Shown here: one piece after another, positions 1 to 8,883 of the stretch
Position numbering within the stretch: position 1 is the stretch's first letter
How the letters are laid out: each line of letters opens with the position of its first letter
NCBI GenBank assembly: GCA_945892775.1
Contig: CAMDDP010000002.1
Coordinates: forward strand, 62,001 to 126,000
DNA: 64,000 nucleotides
Reading direction: 5' to 3'
DNA from: Chitinophaga pinensis
Lineage (GTDB): Bacteria; Bacteroidota; Bacteroidia; Chitinophagales; UBA10324
Notes under the pieces: generated by a model
What the model was told of the DNA's origin: nothing
What the model saw: only the letters and a program-made list of their open reading frames with translations
The model's database searches: none
Translations under genes and position numbers: made by a program

Positions 1-299
1 CTATTTCAGATAATCCAGATGTTTATAGGGAGGCTGGAAAGGTTGATTTCTTATATAGTGTGGGTGGGTTGGCCTTTTATAATTACTACCAAATTAATCT
101 GGCGCAAACCGGCTTAACACAGGGGCAGGCATTACCTGTTTTTACCAATATTGAAAATGGGCTCGGAATATTTTCTTCAAGATCATTTAAAGATTATTCA
201 GGAATTGAACTAGATCCTAAAACGGTTGATAGCTTAGCTTGTTTGAGCAAAACTGCTCGTTTGAATTTCGTTAAATCGAGTGGAGTAACCTGTCAATAA
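1..299 (+). CDS. C-terminal fragment of a DUF4249-like secreted protein
   Basis: The reading frame is open from the left edge (first full codon at base 3) to a TAA, giving the last 98 residues or so of a protein whose start lies outside the window. The fragment contains the stretch FTNIENGLGIFSS, which resembles the end of DUF4249 proteins, a Bacteroidota family of predicted envelope proteins often encoded beside TonB-dependent receptors. The family call rests on this one motif and is tentative. There is no T9SS-like sorting domain at this end. About 120 bases separate it from dnaK, so the two are probably transcribed separately. Confidence 0.55.
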   Translation, partial: ISDNPDVYREAGKVDFLYSVGGLAFYNYYQINLAQTGLTQGQALPVFTNIENGLGIFSSRSFKDYSGIELDPKTVDSLACLSKTARLNFVKSSGVTCQ

Positions 300-420
300 T
301 GCGACTTAATGACATCCAAGTAATTAAGATGTCTGAACTTCTTTTTAATTCTGCCAAAATTTCGCTTTGATTCTCATGGCATCACTCTTGAGTATTGGCT
401 AGAAAATAAAACAATAAATA

Positions 421-2340
421 ATGGGAAAAATAATAGGTATTGATCTTGGAACAACCAACTCCTGCGTTGCAGTAATGGAGGGTAACGACCCTGTGGTAAT
501 TGCAAATGATGAAGGTCGCAGAACCACTCCATCTGTTGTTGCATTCTTAGCAAACGGCGAGCGCAAAGTTGGAGACCCTGCAAAGCGTCAGGCAATTACT
601 AATCCTAAAAACACAATTGCTTCTATAAAGCGTTTTATGGGAAGAAGGCACGATGAAGTTGGAAGCGAATTAAAATATGTTGCTTATGATGCCAAGAAAG
701 GAGATAACAACACAATTCGTGTAGATATCAGTGGAAGATTGTATACACCGCAGGAAATTTCTGCAATGGTATTACAAAAGATGAAGAAAATTGCTGAAGA
801 TTATCTTGGTCAGGAGGTTACAGAAGCTGTTATTACTGTTCCTGCTTACTTCAACGATTCACAGCGTCAGGCAACTATTGAAGCTGGTGAAATTGCAGGG
901 TTGAAAGTTCGTAGGATTATTAATGAGCCAACTGCTGCTGCGCTTGCTTATGGATTGGATAAAAAACACCAAGACATGAAGGTTGCAGTTTATGATTTAG
1001 GTGGTGGAACCTTTGATGTTTCTATTCTTGATTTAGGAGAAGGTGTATTCGAAGTAAAAAGTACAAATGGTGATACGCACTTGGGTGGCGATGATTTTGA
1101 TCAGTGTATAATCCAATGGCTCGCTGATGAGTTTCAGAAGGAAGAGAAAATGGATATCAGAAAAGATCCTTCGGGGTTGCAACGATTAAAAGAAGCGGCT
1201 GAAAAAGCAAAAATTGAATTGTCGGGATCTACTGAAACTGAAATTAATCTTCCATACATCACAGCATTGGAGGGGGTTCCAAAACACTTGGTTAAAAAAT
1301 TAACTCGTGCAAAATTTGAACAATTAACTGATCATTTAGTAGAGCGGTCACTCGGGCCTTGTAAGAAAGCATTGGAAGATGCAGGATACAAAGCCAGCGA
1401 TATTGATGAAATTATTTTGGTTGGAGGTTCAACCCGTATTCCTAAGGTTCAGGAAGCAGTTGAAAAATTATTCGGTAAGAAGCCATCAAAAGGAGTGAAC
1501 CCCGATGAAGTAGTTGCAATTGGCGCGGCTATACAAGGAGGGGTATTAGCGGGAGATGTAAAGGATGTTTTATTATTAGATGTAACTCCTTTGTCACTCG
1601 GAATTGAAACAATGGGAGGTGTGTTCACTAAATTGATTGAAGCAAACACTACTATACCAACTAAAAAATCAGAAACATTTACGACTGCGGTTGATCATCA
1701 GCCATCTGTTGAAATTCATTGTTTGCAAGGGGAAAGAACAATGGCGCAATACAATCGTTCTATCGGGCGATTTATGTTGGGTGATTTGCCACCTGCACAG
1801 CGCGGTACCCCACAAATTGAAGTGACTTTTGATATTGATGCAAACGGAATTTTAAAGGTGAATGCAAAAGATAAAGGAACAGGGAAAGAGCAAAGCATTC
1901 GCATTGAAGCATCAACAGGTTTGAGCAAGGAGGAAATTGAAAAGATGCGCACTGATGCAAAAGCAAATGAAGACGAGGATAAAAAAGCTCGTGAAGAAGC
2001 TGATAAGATTAACATGGCCGATAGTTTGATTTTTAGTACAGATAAACAACTGAAAGAGTTTGGTGAGAAGATTCCTGCTGAGAAAAAAGAAGCAATTGAA
2101 AAAGCATTGGAGACTTTACGCGAAGCACATAAAAATCGTGACATCGCAGCAATTGATGATGCAATGAAGCTGATGAATACTGCTTGGGAAGCTGCGTCAG
2201 AAGATATTTATAAGGCATCACAAAATGCTGGAGCAAATCCAAATGTTGATGGTGTGCCAACAGCAGAAGGCGAAGGGCAACCAAAAGAAGAAGCCGTTCA
2301 AGATGTTGACTATGAAGAAGTAAAGGACGAGAAGAAATAA
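421..2340 (+). CDS. dnaK: Molecular chaperone DnaK (Hsp70)
   Basis: ATP-dependent cytoplasmic chaperone that binds exposed hydrophobic segments of unfolded proteins, working with DnaJ and GrpE. The 639-residue product is the normal length. It opens with the phosphate-binding motif GIDLGTTNS, carries the second phosphate motif in [11 protein letters not shown] and the adenosine motif [10 protein letters not shown] in the ATPase domain (about residues 1-380), then the linker [16 protein letters not shown], the beta-sandwich peptide-binding domain and a helical lid. It ends in an acidic tail, as bacterial DnaK does. No dnaJ or grpE gene is adjacent. A strong hairpin terminator follows, so it is probably monocistronic. 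I found no clear TAnnTTTG box and no CIRCE inverted repeat upstream. Identification is certain. Confidence 0.99.
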   Translation: MGKIIGIDLGTTNSCVAVMEGNDPVVIANDEGRRTTPSVVAFLANGERKVGDPAKRQAITNPKNTIASIKRFMGRRHDEVGSELKYVAYDAKKGDNNTIRVDISGRLYTPQEISAMVLQKMKKIAEDYLGQEVTEAVITVPAYFNDSQRQATIEAGEIAGLKVRRIINEPTAAALAYGLDKKHQDMKVAVYDLGGGTFDVSILDLGEGVFEVKSTNGDTHLGGDDFDQCIIQWLADEFQKEEKMDIRKDPSGLQRLKEAAEKAKIELSGSTETEINLPYITALEGVPKHLVKKLTRAKFEQLTDHLVERSLGPCKKALEDAGYKASDIDEIILVGGSTRIPKVQEAVEKLFGKKPSKGVNPDEVVAIGAAIQGGVLAGDVKDVLLLDVTPLSLGIETMGGVFTKLIEANTTIPTKKSETFTTAVDHQPSVEIHCLQGERTMAQYNRSIGRFMLGDLPPAQRGTPQIEVTFDIDANGILKVNAKDKGTGKEQSIRIEASTGLSKEEIEKMRTDAKANEDEDKKAREEADKINMADSLIFSTDKQLKEFGEKIPAEKKEAIEKALETLREAHKNRDIAAIDDAMKLMNTAWEAASEDIYKASQNAGANPNVDGVPTAEGEGQPKEEAVQDVDYEEVKDEKK

Positions 2341-2360
2341 TTTTTATCTTCAATAAAAAG

Positions 2361-2400
2361 AAAATGCCTCCAACAATTTTTGTCGGAGGCATTTTTATTT
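2361..2400 (+). terminator. Intrinsic terminator of dnaK
   Basis: A 12-base arm ATGCCTCCAACA at 2364 pairs with TGTCGGAGGCAT ending at 2392 (one mismatch, five-base loop), followed by TTTTATTTT. It lies about 25 bases past the dnaK stop codon. Confidence 0.93.
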
Positions 2401-2488
2401 TAAAAGTAAAAAATAATTAATAGATAAATGAGTGGCTAATTATTGAAGGTGAAATGTGGAGTTTTTAGTGGTTTAGTTTTAAATAGAC

Positions 2489-2496
2489 TACTTTTG
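2489..2496 (+). promoter_or_regulatory. Predicted -7 box for the RNA helicase gene
   Basis: TACTTTTG matches the Bacteroidota sigma-A -7 consensus TAnnTTTG. No convincing TTG box lies about 19 bases upstream. If used, transcription would begin near 2502, leaving an untranslated leader of about 110 bases before the helicase ATG. Leaders of this length are seen in cold-regulated RNA helicase genes elsewhere; that link is an inference. Confidence 0.4.
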
Positions 2497-2612
2497 TGCC
2501 AACAACAATTCAGATTGAAATTTTATTAAGAGCCGTCTCTATATTTTATTCAATCAAAAACGGTTAACAATCATTTTAATAATTAAAACAATTTAATTTA
2601 CTAAACAACACA

Positions 2613-3929
2613 ATGTCATTCGAGAACTTACATTTAATTGAGCCAATTCTTCGGGCTTTAAAAACAGAAGGATACACACAACCAACCCCTATACAAGAAC
2701 AATCGATTCCGATTATTTTAAAGCGTAAAGACTTGTTGGGTTGTGCACAAACTGGCACAGGAAAAACAGCTGCCTTTGCTATTCCTATTTTGCAATTGCT
2801 AAATTCAGGTATGCATATTGATAAAGGGCATCGCAATATAAAAGCGTTAGTGCTAACACCAACTAGAGAATTGGCGATTCAGATTCAAGAGAGCTTTTCC
2901 ACTTATGGTAGACATGTTGACAGTAGGAATTTAGTAATATTTGGAGGTGTATCACAGCACTCGCAAGTAATTGCATTGCGAAATGGTATTGATATCTTAA
3001 TTGCTACGCCAGGTCGTTTGCTTGATTTAATGCAACAACGACATGTGAACTTACAGCACATAGAATTCTTTGTGTTGGATGAAGCTGATCGTATGTTGGA
3101 CATGGGATTTCTACAGGATGTGAAAAGAGTGATTGCGAAGTTGCCACACAAGCGGCAGACTTTGTTTTTCTCGGCTACTATGCCACCAGAAATTCAAAAG
3201 TTAGCTGATACTATTTTATCGAATCCTGAAAAAGTTGAGGTGACACCGCAGTCAACAACAGTTGATGCAATTACACAAGGAATTTATTATGTGGAGCGTG
3301 AGCAAAAAAAAAATCTTTTGATTCATATATTGAAAGATGAAACTATAAAATCGGCATTGGTATTTACACGCACAAAGCATGGGGCTGATAAGGTGGTGAA
3401 GGAATTAGTACGGGTGCACATAAATGCTGAAGCCATTCACGGGAATAAATCTCAGAATAACAGACAGCGAGCATTAACCAATTTTAAGTCAGGAAAAATA
3501 AAAGTGTTAGTTGCAACTGATATTGCAGCACGCGGTATTGATGTGGACGAACTTTCGCATGTTATTAATTTTGATATGCCGAATGTGGCTGAAACTTATG
3601 TTCACCGCATTGGAAGAACAGGCAGAGCGGGCTTAAGTGGAGTTGCTTTATCGTTTTGCGATTCAGAAGAATTGGGTGAGTTGAAAGACATAAACAAACT
3701 TATCGGCAAACCTATTCCGGTTGTTCTAGAACATCCATTCGCTATCTCCTTTGATGATATGCCTTTAAATTTTGTACGGAAACCATCTTCACAAAGAAGG
3801 AATTCTAATTCCGGTTTTCGTTCTGGTTCAGGAAGAGGAAGAAGTGGTTCCTCAAGTGGACGAAGTGGTAGTAGTAGTAGTAGTAGTAGTCGAAGTGCGA
3901 GCAGCAGCAGTGGAAGAAAACGCTGGTAA
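2613..3929 (+). CDS. DEAD-box ATP-dependent RNA helicase, RhlE-like
   Basis: Unwinds RNA duplexes using ATP, typically in ribosome assembly or RNA decay. All core motifs are visible in order: Q motif (PTPIQEQSIP), Walker A AQTGTGKT, PTRELAIQI, TPGRLLDL, DEAD, SAT, then in the second RecA domain ATDIAARGIDVDEL and HRIGRTGR. The 438-residue length fits RhlE-type helicases. After the core (about residue 375) comes a low-complexity tail rich in Arg, Gly and Ser, probably an RNA-binding extension; part of it is encoded by a run of AGT codons. RhlE, DbpA-like and CsdA-like proteins share this layout, so the exact role cannot be fixed from sequence. A hairpin terminator follows. Confidence 0.95.
   Translation: MSFENLHLIEPILRALKTEGYTQPTPIQEQSIPIILKRKDLLGCAQTGTGKTAAFAIPILQLLNSGMHIDKGHRNIKALVLTPTRELAIQIQESFSTYGRHVDSRNLVIFGGVSQHSQVIALRNGIDILIATPGRLLDLMQQRHVNLQHIEFFVLDEADRMLDMGFLQDVKRVIAKLPHKRQTLFFSATMPPEIQKLADTILSNPEKVEVTPQSTTVDAITQGIYYVEREQKKNLLIHILKDETIKSALVFTRTKHGADKVVKELVRVHINAEAIHGNKSQNNRQRALTNFKSGKIKVLVATDIAARGIDVDELSHVINFDMPNVAETYVHRIGRTGRAGLSGVALSFCDSEELGELKDINKLIGKPIPVVLEHPFAISFDDMPLNFVRKPSSQRRNSNSGFRSGSGRGRSGSSSGRSGSSSSSSSRSASSSSGRKRW
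3870..3890 (+). repeat. (AGT)7 microsatellite inside the helicase gene
   Basis: Seven perfect AGT triplets in frame encode part of the serine run in the C-terminal tail. Because the unit is three bases, length changes would alter the number of serines and not the reading frame. Confidence 0.9.
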
Positions 3930-3951
3930 CAGATTTATATTTTATAAACGA

Positions 3952-3985
3952 AAAGCCATCCGTTAAAAACGAGATGGCTTTTTTT
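3952..3985 (+). terminator. Intrinsic terminator between the helicase gene and msrA
   Basis: AAGCCATC pairs with GATGGCTT across a loop of about 12 bases, followed by seven T residues on the + strand. The genes on either side converge here. The minus-strand reading has only a short T run, so termination is mainly for the helicase transcript. Confidence 0.85.
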
Positions 3986-4019
3986 AAAAACTATTTGCTA
4001 ACTAATTACTAATAATAAA

Positions 4020-4691
4020 TTACTGCTTCAGTTTTCCTTTAAACACTTTTTTAAACTTCTCCACCTTAGGTGCAATAACCATTTGGCAATAAGGAGCGTT
4101 GCCATTCAGATTAAAATAATCCTGATGGTAATCTTCTGCTTTAAAGAATTTATTGAATGCTGAAATTTCCGTGACCACTGATGAGTTAAACGCACCTGAC
4201 TCGTTTAATTCTTTTTTGTATTTAACGGTCAATAATTTTTGGTAATCGTTATGATAAAAAACGACTGAACGGTATTGGGTTCCTTCATCGCCTCCTTGTC
4301 GGTTTAATGTTGTAGGGTCATGTGCTAGCCAAAATGCGTGAAGCAACTCGTCATAACTAACTACGGATGGATTGTATGCAACCTGCACCACTTCAGCGTG
4401 CCCTGTCATTCCACCACAAACTTCTTTATAAGTTGGATTTGAAACTTGACCACCTGAATATCCTGAAGTAACAGATTTTACGCCTTTCAATTGAAGAAAG
4501 ATCGCCTCACTACACCAAAAACAACCCATTCCAAAAGTTGCAGTATCGCTAGTTTCATTAGGATTTATAAATTCCGATTCAAAATTCACTTTTTGGTTCA
4601 TTTCTTTTTTATTTGTTTCTGATTTTTGTGCGCAAGAAACTTGTGTTAGACCTATAAAGACAAATAAGATTTTATTAATTTTATTTTTCAT
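4020..4691 (-). CDS. msrA: Peptide-methionine (S)-S-oxide reductase MsrA, predicted lipoprotein
   Basis: Reduces methionine S-sulfoxide in oxidised proteins back to methionine. The catalytic motif GCFWC is present with Cys57 as the expected nucleophile, followed by GYSGG, the family motif GHAEVVQV and the conserved HDPTTLNRQGGDEGTQYRS segment. The first 20 residues look like a lipoprotein signal (hydrophobic stretch ending QVSC, Cys20), so this 223-residue form is probably anchored in the envelope, where it would repair periplasmic proteins. No msrB domain is fused and none is adjacent. The gene is flanked by a terminator downstream and about 50 bases from the next minus-strand gene. Confidence 0.97.
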   Translation of the reverse strand: MKNKINKILFVFIGLTQVSCAQKSETNKKEMNQKVNFESEFINPNETSDTATFGMGCFWCSEAIFLQLKGVKSVTSGYSGGQVSNPTYKEVCGGMTGHAEVVQVAYNPSVVSYDELLHAFWLAHDPTTLNRQGGDEGTQYRSVVFYHNDYQKLLTVKYKKELNESGAFNSSVVTEISAFNKFFKAEDYHQDYFNLNGNAPYCQMVIAPKVEKFKKVFKGKLKQ

Positions 4692-4742
4692 GGTGTTCTA
4701 ACTATAACATATAAAGTTTAAAACAGTTCGGTAAGTTGAGTT

Positions 4743-5501
4743 TTACTTTATAAATCTTTTTTCAAAAAATGTTGCGCATATAATTCCGGTTGCTACTGCC
4801 GCATTTAATGATTCGGCTTTTCCAAACTTAGGTATTGAAATGGAATAATTACAAAGTTGTTTCACTTCTTCTGATACACCTTTTCCTTCGCTTCCAATAA
4901 CTATAAGGGCATTTTCTGGCAGATTGTTATTGTAAATAGTTTGTTCACTTTCCATCAAAGTTAAAATTTTGGGCAATGGACTTTGTGATAATACTTCAAC
5001 AATATTTTTTTCAAACATTTTTACACGCACAATAGATCCCATGCAGGCTTGTACTACTTTAGGGTTATAAGCATCGACACAATTTTCAGAACAAAAAATA
5101 TTTTCAATTCCAAACCAATCAGCAATTCGGATAATTGTTCCCATGTTTCCAGGGTCTTGAATTCCATCAAGAACCAGGTGTACTCCTGTAGTTAGTTGGC
5201 TTATGTCAATTTTATTTTTAGGTAAATGAACCAGTGCTAAAACAGAGGGGGGAGTTTGCAATTCGGAAATTTTTTTCATTTCATGCTCTTCAACAACAAC
5301 GAGGTGCTCTTCTGCAACTTTGCCCATTATCATTCCTTTGTCTTTCAGTTTGTCGGTAAAAAGTATTTTGTCAACAAGGAAAGAAGATCTAAGAATTTCA
5401 TTCACAATTTTTTCACCTTCAGCAACAAAACATTGATGTTCTTGACGATATTTTTTGACTCTAAGTGAATTAATGTATTTTTCAAGCGGTTTAGAAAACA
5501 T
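4743..5501 (-). CDS. TrmH-family RNA 2'-O-methyltransferase
   Basis: SpoU/TrmH-type (SPOUT) methyltransferase that puts a methyl group on a ribose of rRNA or tRNA using S-adenosylmethionine. The N-terminal substrate-binding part (about residues 1-95) is followed by the knotted catalytic domain with the three family motifs: NMGTIIRIADWFG, IVIGSEGKGVSEEV and SIPKFGKAESLNAAVA. The length of 252 residues is usual. Which nucleotide it modifies cannot be told. Its start codon lies two bases from the start codon of the divergent tamL gene, so the control region of each gene must overlap the other gene's coding sequence. Confidence 0.95.
   Translation of the reverse strand: MFSKPLEKYINSLRVKKYRQEHQCFVAEGEKIVNEILRSSFLVDKILFTDKLKDKGMIMGKVAEEHLVVVEEHEMKKISELQTPPSVLALVHLPKNKIDISQLTTGVHLVLDGIQDPGNMGTIIRIADWFGIENIFCSENCVDAYNPKVVQACMGSIVRVKMFEKNIVEVLSQSPLPKILTLMESEQTIYNNNLPENALIVIGSEGKGVSEEVKQLCNYSISIPKFGKAESLNAAVATGIICATFFEKRFIK
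5454..5483 (+). promoter_or_regulatory. Candidate tamL promoter inside the methyltransferase gene
   Basis: TTTG (5454-5457), an 18-base spacer and TATTTTTC (5476-5483), one mismatch from TAnnTTTG. Spacing matches the rpmI promoter of this window. Predicted transcription start is near 5489, about 15 bases before the tamL ATG. The whole element lies in the first codons of the divergent methyltransferase gene. Confidence 0.4.
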
Positions 5502-5503
5502 TT

Positions 5504-7831
5504 ATGCGAATTTACAAGACAAGTATAGGTATCATTTTATTGACTATTTTTTCTATTGCATTTCAATCATGTATTTCAACACGAAGTATTCCTAATGGAA
5601 AGTATTTGTTGAAGAGTAATAAAATTGTTTTTAAAGATAAAGTGGACTGGAAAAAAATCAAGAGAAATGTTGAAAACAACAGTTCGCTATCATCCTCACT
5701 GTTGATGTTTGCTAAACAGAAGCCAAATAAAACGACACTCGGAATATTTAAGTTGAACTTGTGGGTGTATAGTATTTTTCAAAATAAAAATTCTAATAAA
5801 TTTAATTCTTGGATGCAGTCTCATATTGGCGAAGCACCAGTAATTTTTGATTCTTCGCTGATGTTTTATTCCGCCAACTTAATGGAGGCTTATCTTAAAA
5901 CAAAAGGTTACTTGAATGCAACTGTTACAGGTCGATATAAAAATAAAGGACGAAAGGTTTTAGCGTTTTATGATTTAACTGCTGATACACTTTACACGAT
6001 TGATACAATTAGCTATGTAAAAGGAACGCAGATTATTACGGCATTAATGTTAAAATCATTGAAGCGCTCTATTTTAAAAATTGGTTCTCCTTTTGATTAT
6101 GAGAAAATGGAAGAAGAGCGGAAGCGCATAAAAAAAGATTTGCAATATGGGGGGCTGTATCGATTTAATGAAAATGATATTTATTATGTTGTGGATACGC
6201 CAATTCTTAATCACAAGGTTAATTTAAGTGTTCAAGTAAATGAAGATGATAGCTCAGGCACACAGTTGCTTTATTACATCAGGCATGTAAGTGTAAATCA
6301 ATCATACAATACACTTCTTACTGATTCCAGTTCCGTAATTGATAGTGTTAATTATAAAAATTTCAATTTTGTTTCGAAAAAAAACACTTTGACTCCTAAA
6401 AGATTACTTGACGTGTTATTCGTTGTGCCCGGTGAAAAATATTCATTAGAAAAAAATGATTTTACTATCAATCGGATTTCTGATTTAGGAACTTTTAAAT
6501 TTATTAGCTTGCAATACCAACAGGTTGGACCCGATTCGTTGGACTGCACCATTCGATTAACTCCTTATGACGCAAGTAATTTTTCTGCAGAAATTAAGGC
6601 GGCGAACATTGAAAATAATTTTGGCAACTCACTTTCGATTACTTATCTTAATCGAAATTTAAGTAAAGATGCAACGCGACTGACTTTTAATGCCATTGGC
6701 GGAGTTGAAATCCCTGTGGCCAAAATTGATAGTTTGCTTTTTAATATAAGCAGTAGTTTGAACTTTACGATTCCACGAATACTGTTCCCAATTTTATATA
6801 AAAAAGTTTCTCGCACTTCAGAACAGCACACCGCTATTTCATTTACTACGAGTGCAATATTTCAAACAGGTATTTATTCTTTATATAATCAGAATTTTAG
6901 TTTCGGATATGATTTTCGTGAACCAGGTAAAGCATTTAAACGACATCAGCCTGGATTATCGATTACCTACACAAGGCCAATTATTCAAAGTGATTCTTTT
7001 CGGGCGCGATTGAATTCTGATTTTTTATTAAAGCAAACATTCTCGGATCAGTTAATTACCGGATGTAATTACACTTTTACCTTTTCCAATCAAAAGTTTA
7101 ATAGGCTGAAAGATTTTTTTGTAATACGTACTGGATTAGAATTGGCCGGTGGAATGCTTTCATTGTTGAATGATGTTACACATTTGATTAAATTTAAAGA
7201 GGATACCGTTACAAGCCAGTCGTTGATATTAAATGTTCCTTACAGCAATTATTTGAGATTGGAATTTGATTATAAATATTATTGGTTGTTCACTAAAAAT
7301 AGAAATTTGGTGGTACATTTTTTTACTGGTATTGGATTGCCGTTTTCTAATTCTTTCGTTCTTCCTTATATCCGTCAGTTTGCTGTAGGTGGGCCAAATG
7401 ATATTCGTGCATGGCGCATTCGTTCATTAGGTCCTGGGGCATCAAATTCTAACGAGCTAAATGGATTTTATAATCAAACGGCTGATTTAAAACTGGAGGG
7501 AAATCTCGAGTACCGTTTTCATATTATAGGCGTTCTGAGGGGAGCATTTTTTACAGATGCAGGAAATATTTGGATGTTGAAAAAAAATAAAGAAAATTTA
7601 AAGGCAAACATTGATATAAATAGATTTTATAAGGAGATAGCTATAGGCGCGGGGGCTGGATTGAGATTGGACTTTAATTATTTTATTTTTCGTGGAGATG
7701 TAGCAATGCCATTGCGTAATCCTTCACTTTTTGAAAATGAAAGATGGGTTTTTAATAAAATAGATTTTGCTAGCTCAGCCTGGAGAAAGGATAATTTGTT
7801 GCTAAACATTGCTATTGGTTATCCATTTTAA
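5504..7831 (+). CDS. tamL: Translocation and assembly module lipoprotein TamL (Omp85/BamA superfamily)
   Basis: Outer-membrane protein of the Omp85 superfamily, the Bacteroidota counterpart of TamA, which works with TamB in envelope assembly. The 775-residue product starts with a signal that ends in AFQSC, giving a predicted lipidated Cys23, a hallmark separating TamL from TamA. POTRA-like regions occupy roughly residues 30-350. A C-terminal barrel of the surface-antigen type follows, containing FAVGGPNDIRAWRIRS, the position of the conserved loop-6 motif of Omp85 barrels, and ending in an aromatic-rich final strand (IGYPF). tamB is not adjacent here. The predicted promoter lies inside the divergent methyltransferase gene, and the start codons of the two genes are only two bases apart. 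Confidence 0.9.
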   Translation: MRIYKTSIGIILLTIFSIAFQSCISTRSIPNGKYLLKSNKIVFKDKVDWKKIKRNVENNSSLSSSLLMFAKQKPNKTTLGIFKLNLWVYSIFQNKNSNKFNSWMQSHIGEAPVIFDSSLMFYSANLMEAYLKTKGYLNATVTGRYKNKGRKVLAFYDLTADTLYTIDTISYVKGTQIITALMLKSLKRSILKIGSPFDYEKMEEERKRIKKDLQYGGLYRFNENDIYYVVDTPILNHKVNLSVQVNEDDSSGTQLLYYIRHVSVNQSYNTLLTDSSSVIDSVNYKNFNFVSKKNTLTPKRLLDVLFVVPGEKYSLEKNDFTINRISDLGTFKFISLQYQQVGPDSLDCTIRLTPYDASNFSAEIKAANIENNFGNSLSITYLNRNLSKDATRLTFNAIGGVEIPVAKIDSLLFNISSSLNFTIPRILFPILYKKVSRTSEQHTAISFTTSAIFQTGIYSLYNQNFSFGYDFREPGKAFKRHQPGLSITYTRPIIQSDSFRARLNSDFLLKQTFSDQLITGCNYTFTFSNQKFNRLKDFFVIRTGLELAGGMLSLLNDVTHLIKFKEDTVTSQSLILNVPYSNYLRLEFDYKYYWLFTKNRNLVVHFFTGIGLPFSNSFVLPYIRQFAVGGPNDIRAWRIRSLGPGASNSNELNGFYNQTADLKLEGNLEYRFHIIGVLRGAFFTDAGNIWMLKKNKENLKANIDINRFYKEIAIGAGAGLRLDFNYFIFRGDVAMPLRNPSLFENERWVFNKIDFASSAWRKDNLLLNIAIGYPF

Positions 7832-7906
7832 CAATATGATTATTGAAAATAATCTGTATTCCTTTTTGAAACTTTTTTGTAAATTTTCATCTTTTAATTT
7901 TTAAAT

Positions 7907-8488
7907 GTGCTTGGATTAAAACTTTCTACCGATCCGCGATGGATAAATTTGGCTGAAAAAAGCTTGGAACATGTACTGACTGATCATGCCTATTGCGAAC
8001 AAAAAGCAGCAAGCACCTGCATTAGCTTAATTCAATCCTATCCCGAACGAATTGAATTGGTGGAAGAGTTAGCACCAATTGTAACAGAAGAATGGGGACA
8101 CTTTAGGCAGGTTTTAGCGGAGCTAAAAAAAAGAAATTTGAAATTGGGAAGACAGCGCCGAGATGAATATGTTAATCAGCTTTTTCAAAACGAGCGAAAA
8201 AATATTGCGCCTGAAGAACGAATGCTCGACAAGCTTTTAATTAGTGCACTAATTGAAGCACGAAGTTGCGAGCGTTTTAAATTATTAAGCGAAGGGTTGG
8301 AAGATGAAACCATGCGTACTTTTTATCGCGGTTTCATGGAATCGGAAGCTGGGCATTACCGATTATTTATTTCATTGGCAAAAAAATATTTTGAAGAAGA
8401 AAAAGTAAAAGTTAGGTGGAATGAATTTTTAGAAATTGAAAAAAAAATTATTGAAGGATTGGATGTGCGTGGTGATAGAATGCACTAA
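7907..8488 (+). CDS. miaE: tRNA-(2-methylthio-N6-isopentenyladenosine-37) hydroxylase MiaE
   Basis: Oxygen-dependent di-iron enzyme that hydroxylates the isopentenyl side chain of ms2i6A37 in tRNA. The 193-residue helical protein shows repeated carboxylate/histidine motifs expected of this ferritin-like fold: LTDHAYCEQKAAS, TEEWGHFRQV, ALIEARSCERF and ESEAGHYRLF. Translation almost certainly begins at GTG: an in-frame TAA lies at 7895 and no in-frame ATG follows before the conserved region. An out-of-frame ATG overlaps the GTG (ATGTG) and would run only four codons to TAA. No SD sequence is present. MiaA and MiaB, which make the substrate, are not in the window. Confidence 0.93.
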   Translation: MLGLKLSTDPRWINLAEKSLEHVLTDHAYCEQKAASTCISLIQSYPERIELVEELAPIVTEEWGHFRQVLAELKKRNLKLGRQRRDEYVNQLFQNERKNIAPEERMLDKLLISALIEARSCERFKLLSEGLEDETMRTFYRGFMESEAGHYRLFISLAKKYFEEEKVKVRWNEFLEIEKKIIEGLDVRGDRMH

Positions 8489-8883
8489 TATTTTTGTTGT
8501 AACGATTTTGGGCTTTGTGAAGCGGGCTTTTTTTGCCACAAATTTTTAGAAAAAGTAATTGTTTTGTTGCTGTACATTGGGGCGAATATCAATAAAAAGG
8601 GGCGCTCTTTTTTCAACAAAAAAGAGATAATTCAAATATATTAATTCATCCCTAAGGCAACGCAAAGAAAACCGCTACACTTACTGTTGCCGCCTCAGTA
8701 GGCACCACCATTGCAGCAATACAGTGCGTGGGTTCTCCATTTTTTTTCGAACTTCAAATCGCAATTTTTTCTTACACTTCAATTAGCAACTAATTAGCCG
8801 ACAACAACTGATTGACAAAATGCTTTTGTATTCATAGAACCCATTTTCGTATGCGCATACAATGTTTGAGATCCATCAGCACA
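8489..8883. other. 395-base non-coding stretch with a GC-rich patch and a 12-base palindrome
   Basis: No credible gene is visible. Most of the stretch is AT-rich, but about 8650-8745 is close to half G+C, unlike other spacers in this window. This patch contains GGCAAC/GTTGCC and ACTGTTGC/GCAATACAGT inverted repeats, so it could be a folded RNA or the remains of a repeated element. Close to the 3' end of the DUF3095 gene is the perfect palindrome GTATGCGCATAC (8849-8860). I cannot assign a function to either. Confidence 0.5.

Noticed and set aside
367-392. Sigma-54-like sequence TGGCATCACTCTTGAG upstream of dnaK
   Set aside because: Spacing fits a -24/-12 promoter but the essential GC of the -12 element reads GA, and no activator site or sigma-54-related gene is in the window.
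1716-2144. Minus-strand frame of 142 codons inside dnaK
   Set aside because: Antisense to a certain dnaK gene, Ser/Phe-rich as expected of antisense reading, with no start region of its own.
5246-5251. Six-G run in the TrmH-family gene as a phase-variable tract
   Set aside because: Runs of six G or C also occur in several ordinary genes here, so six is not distinctive.
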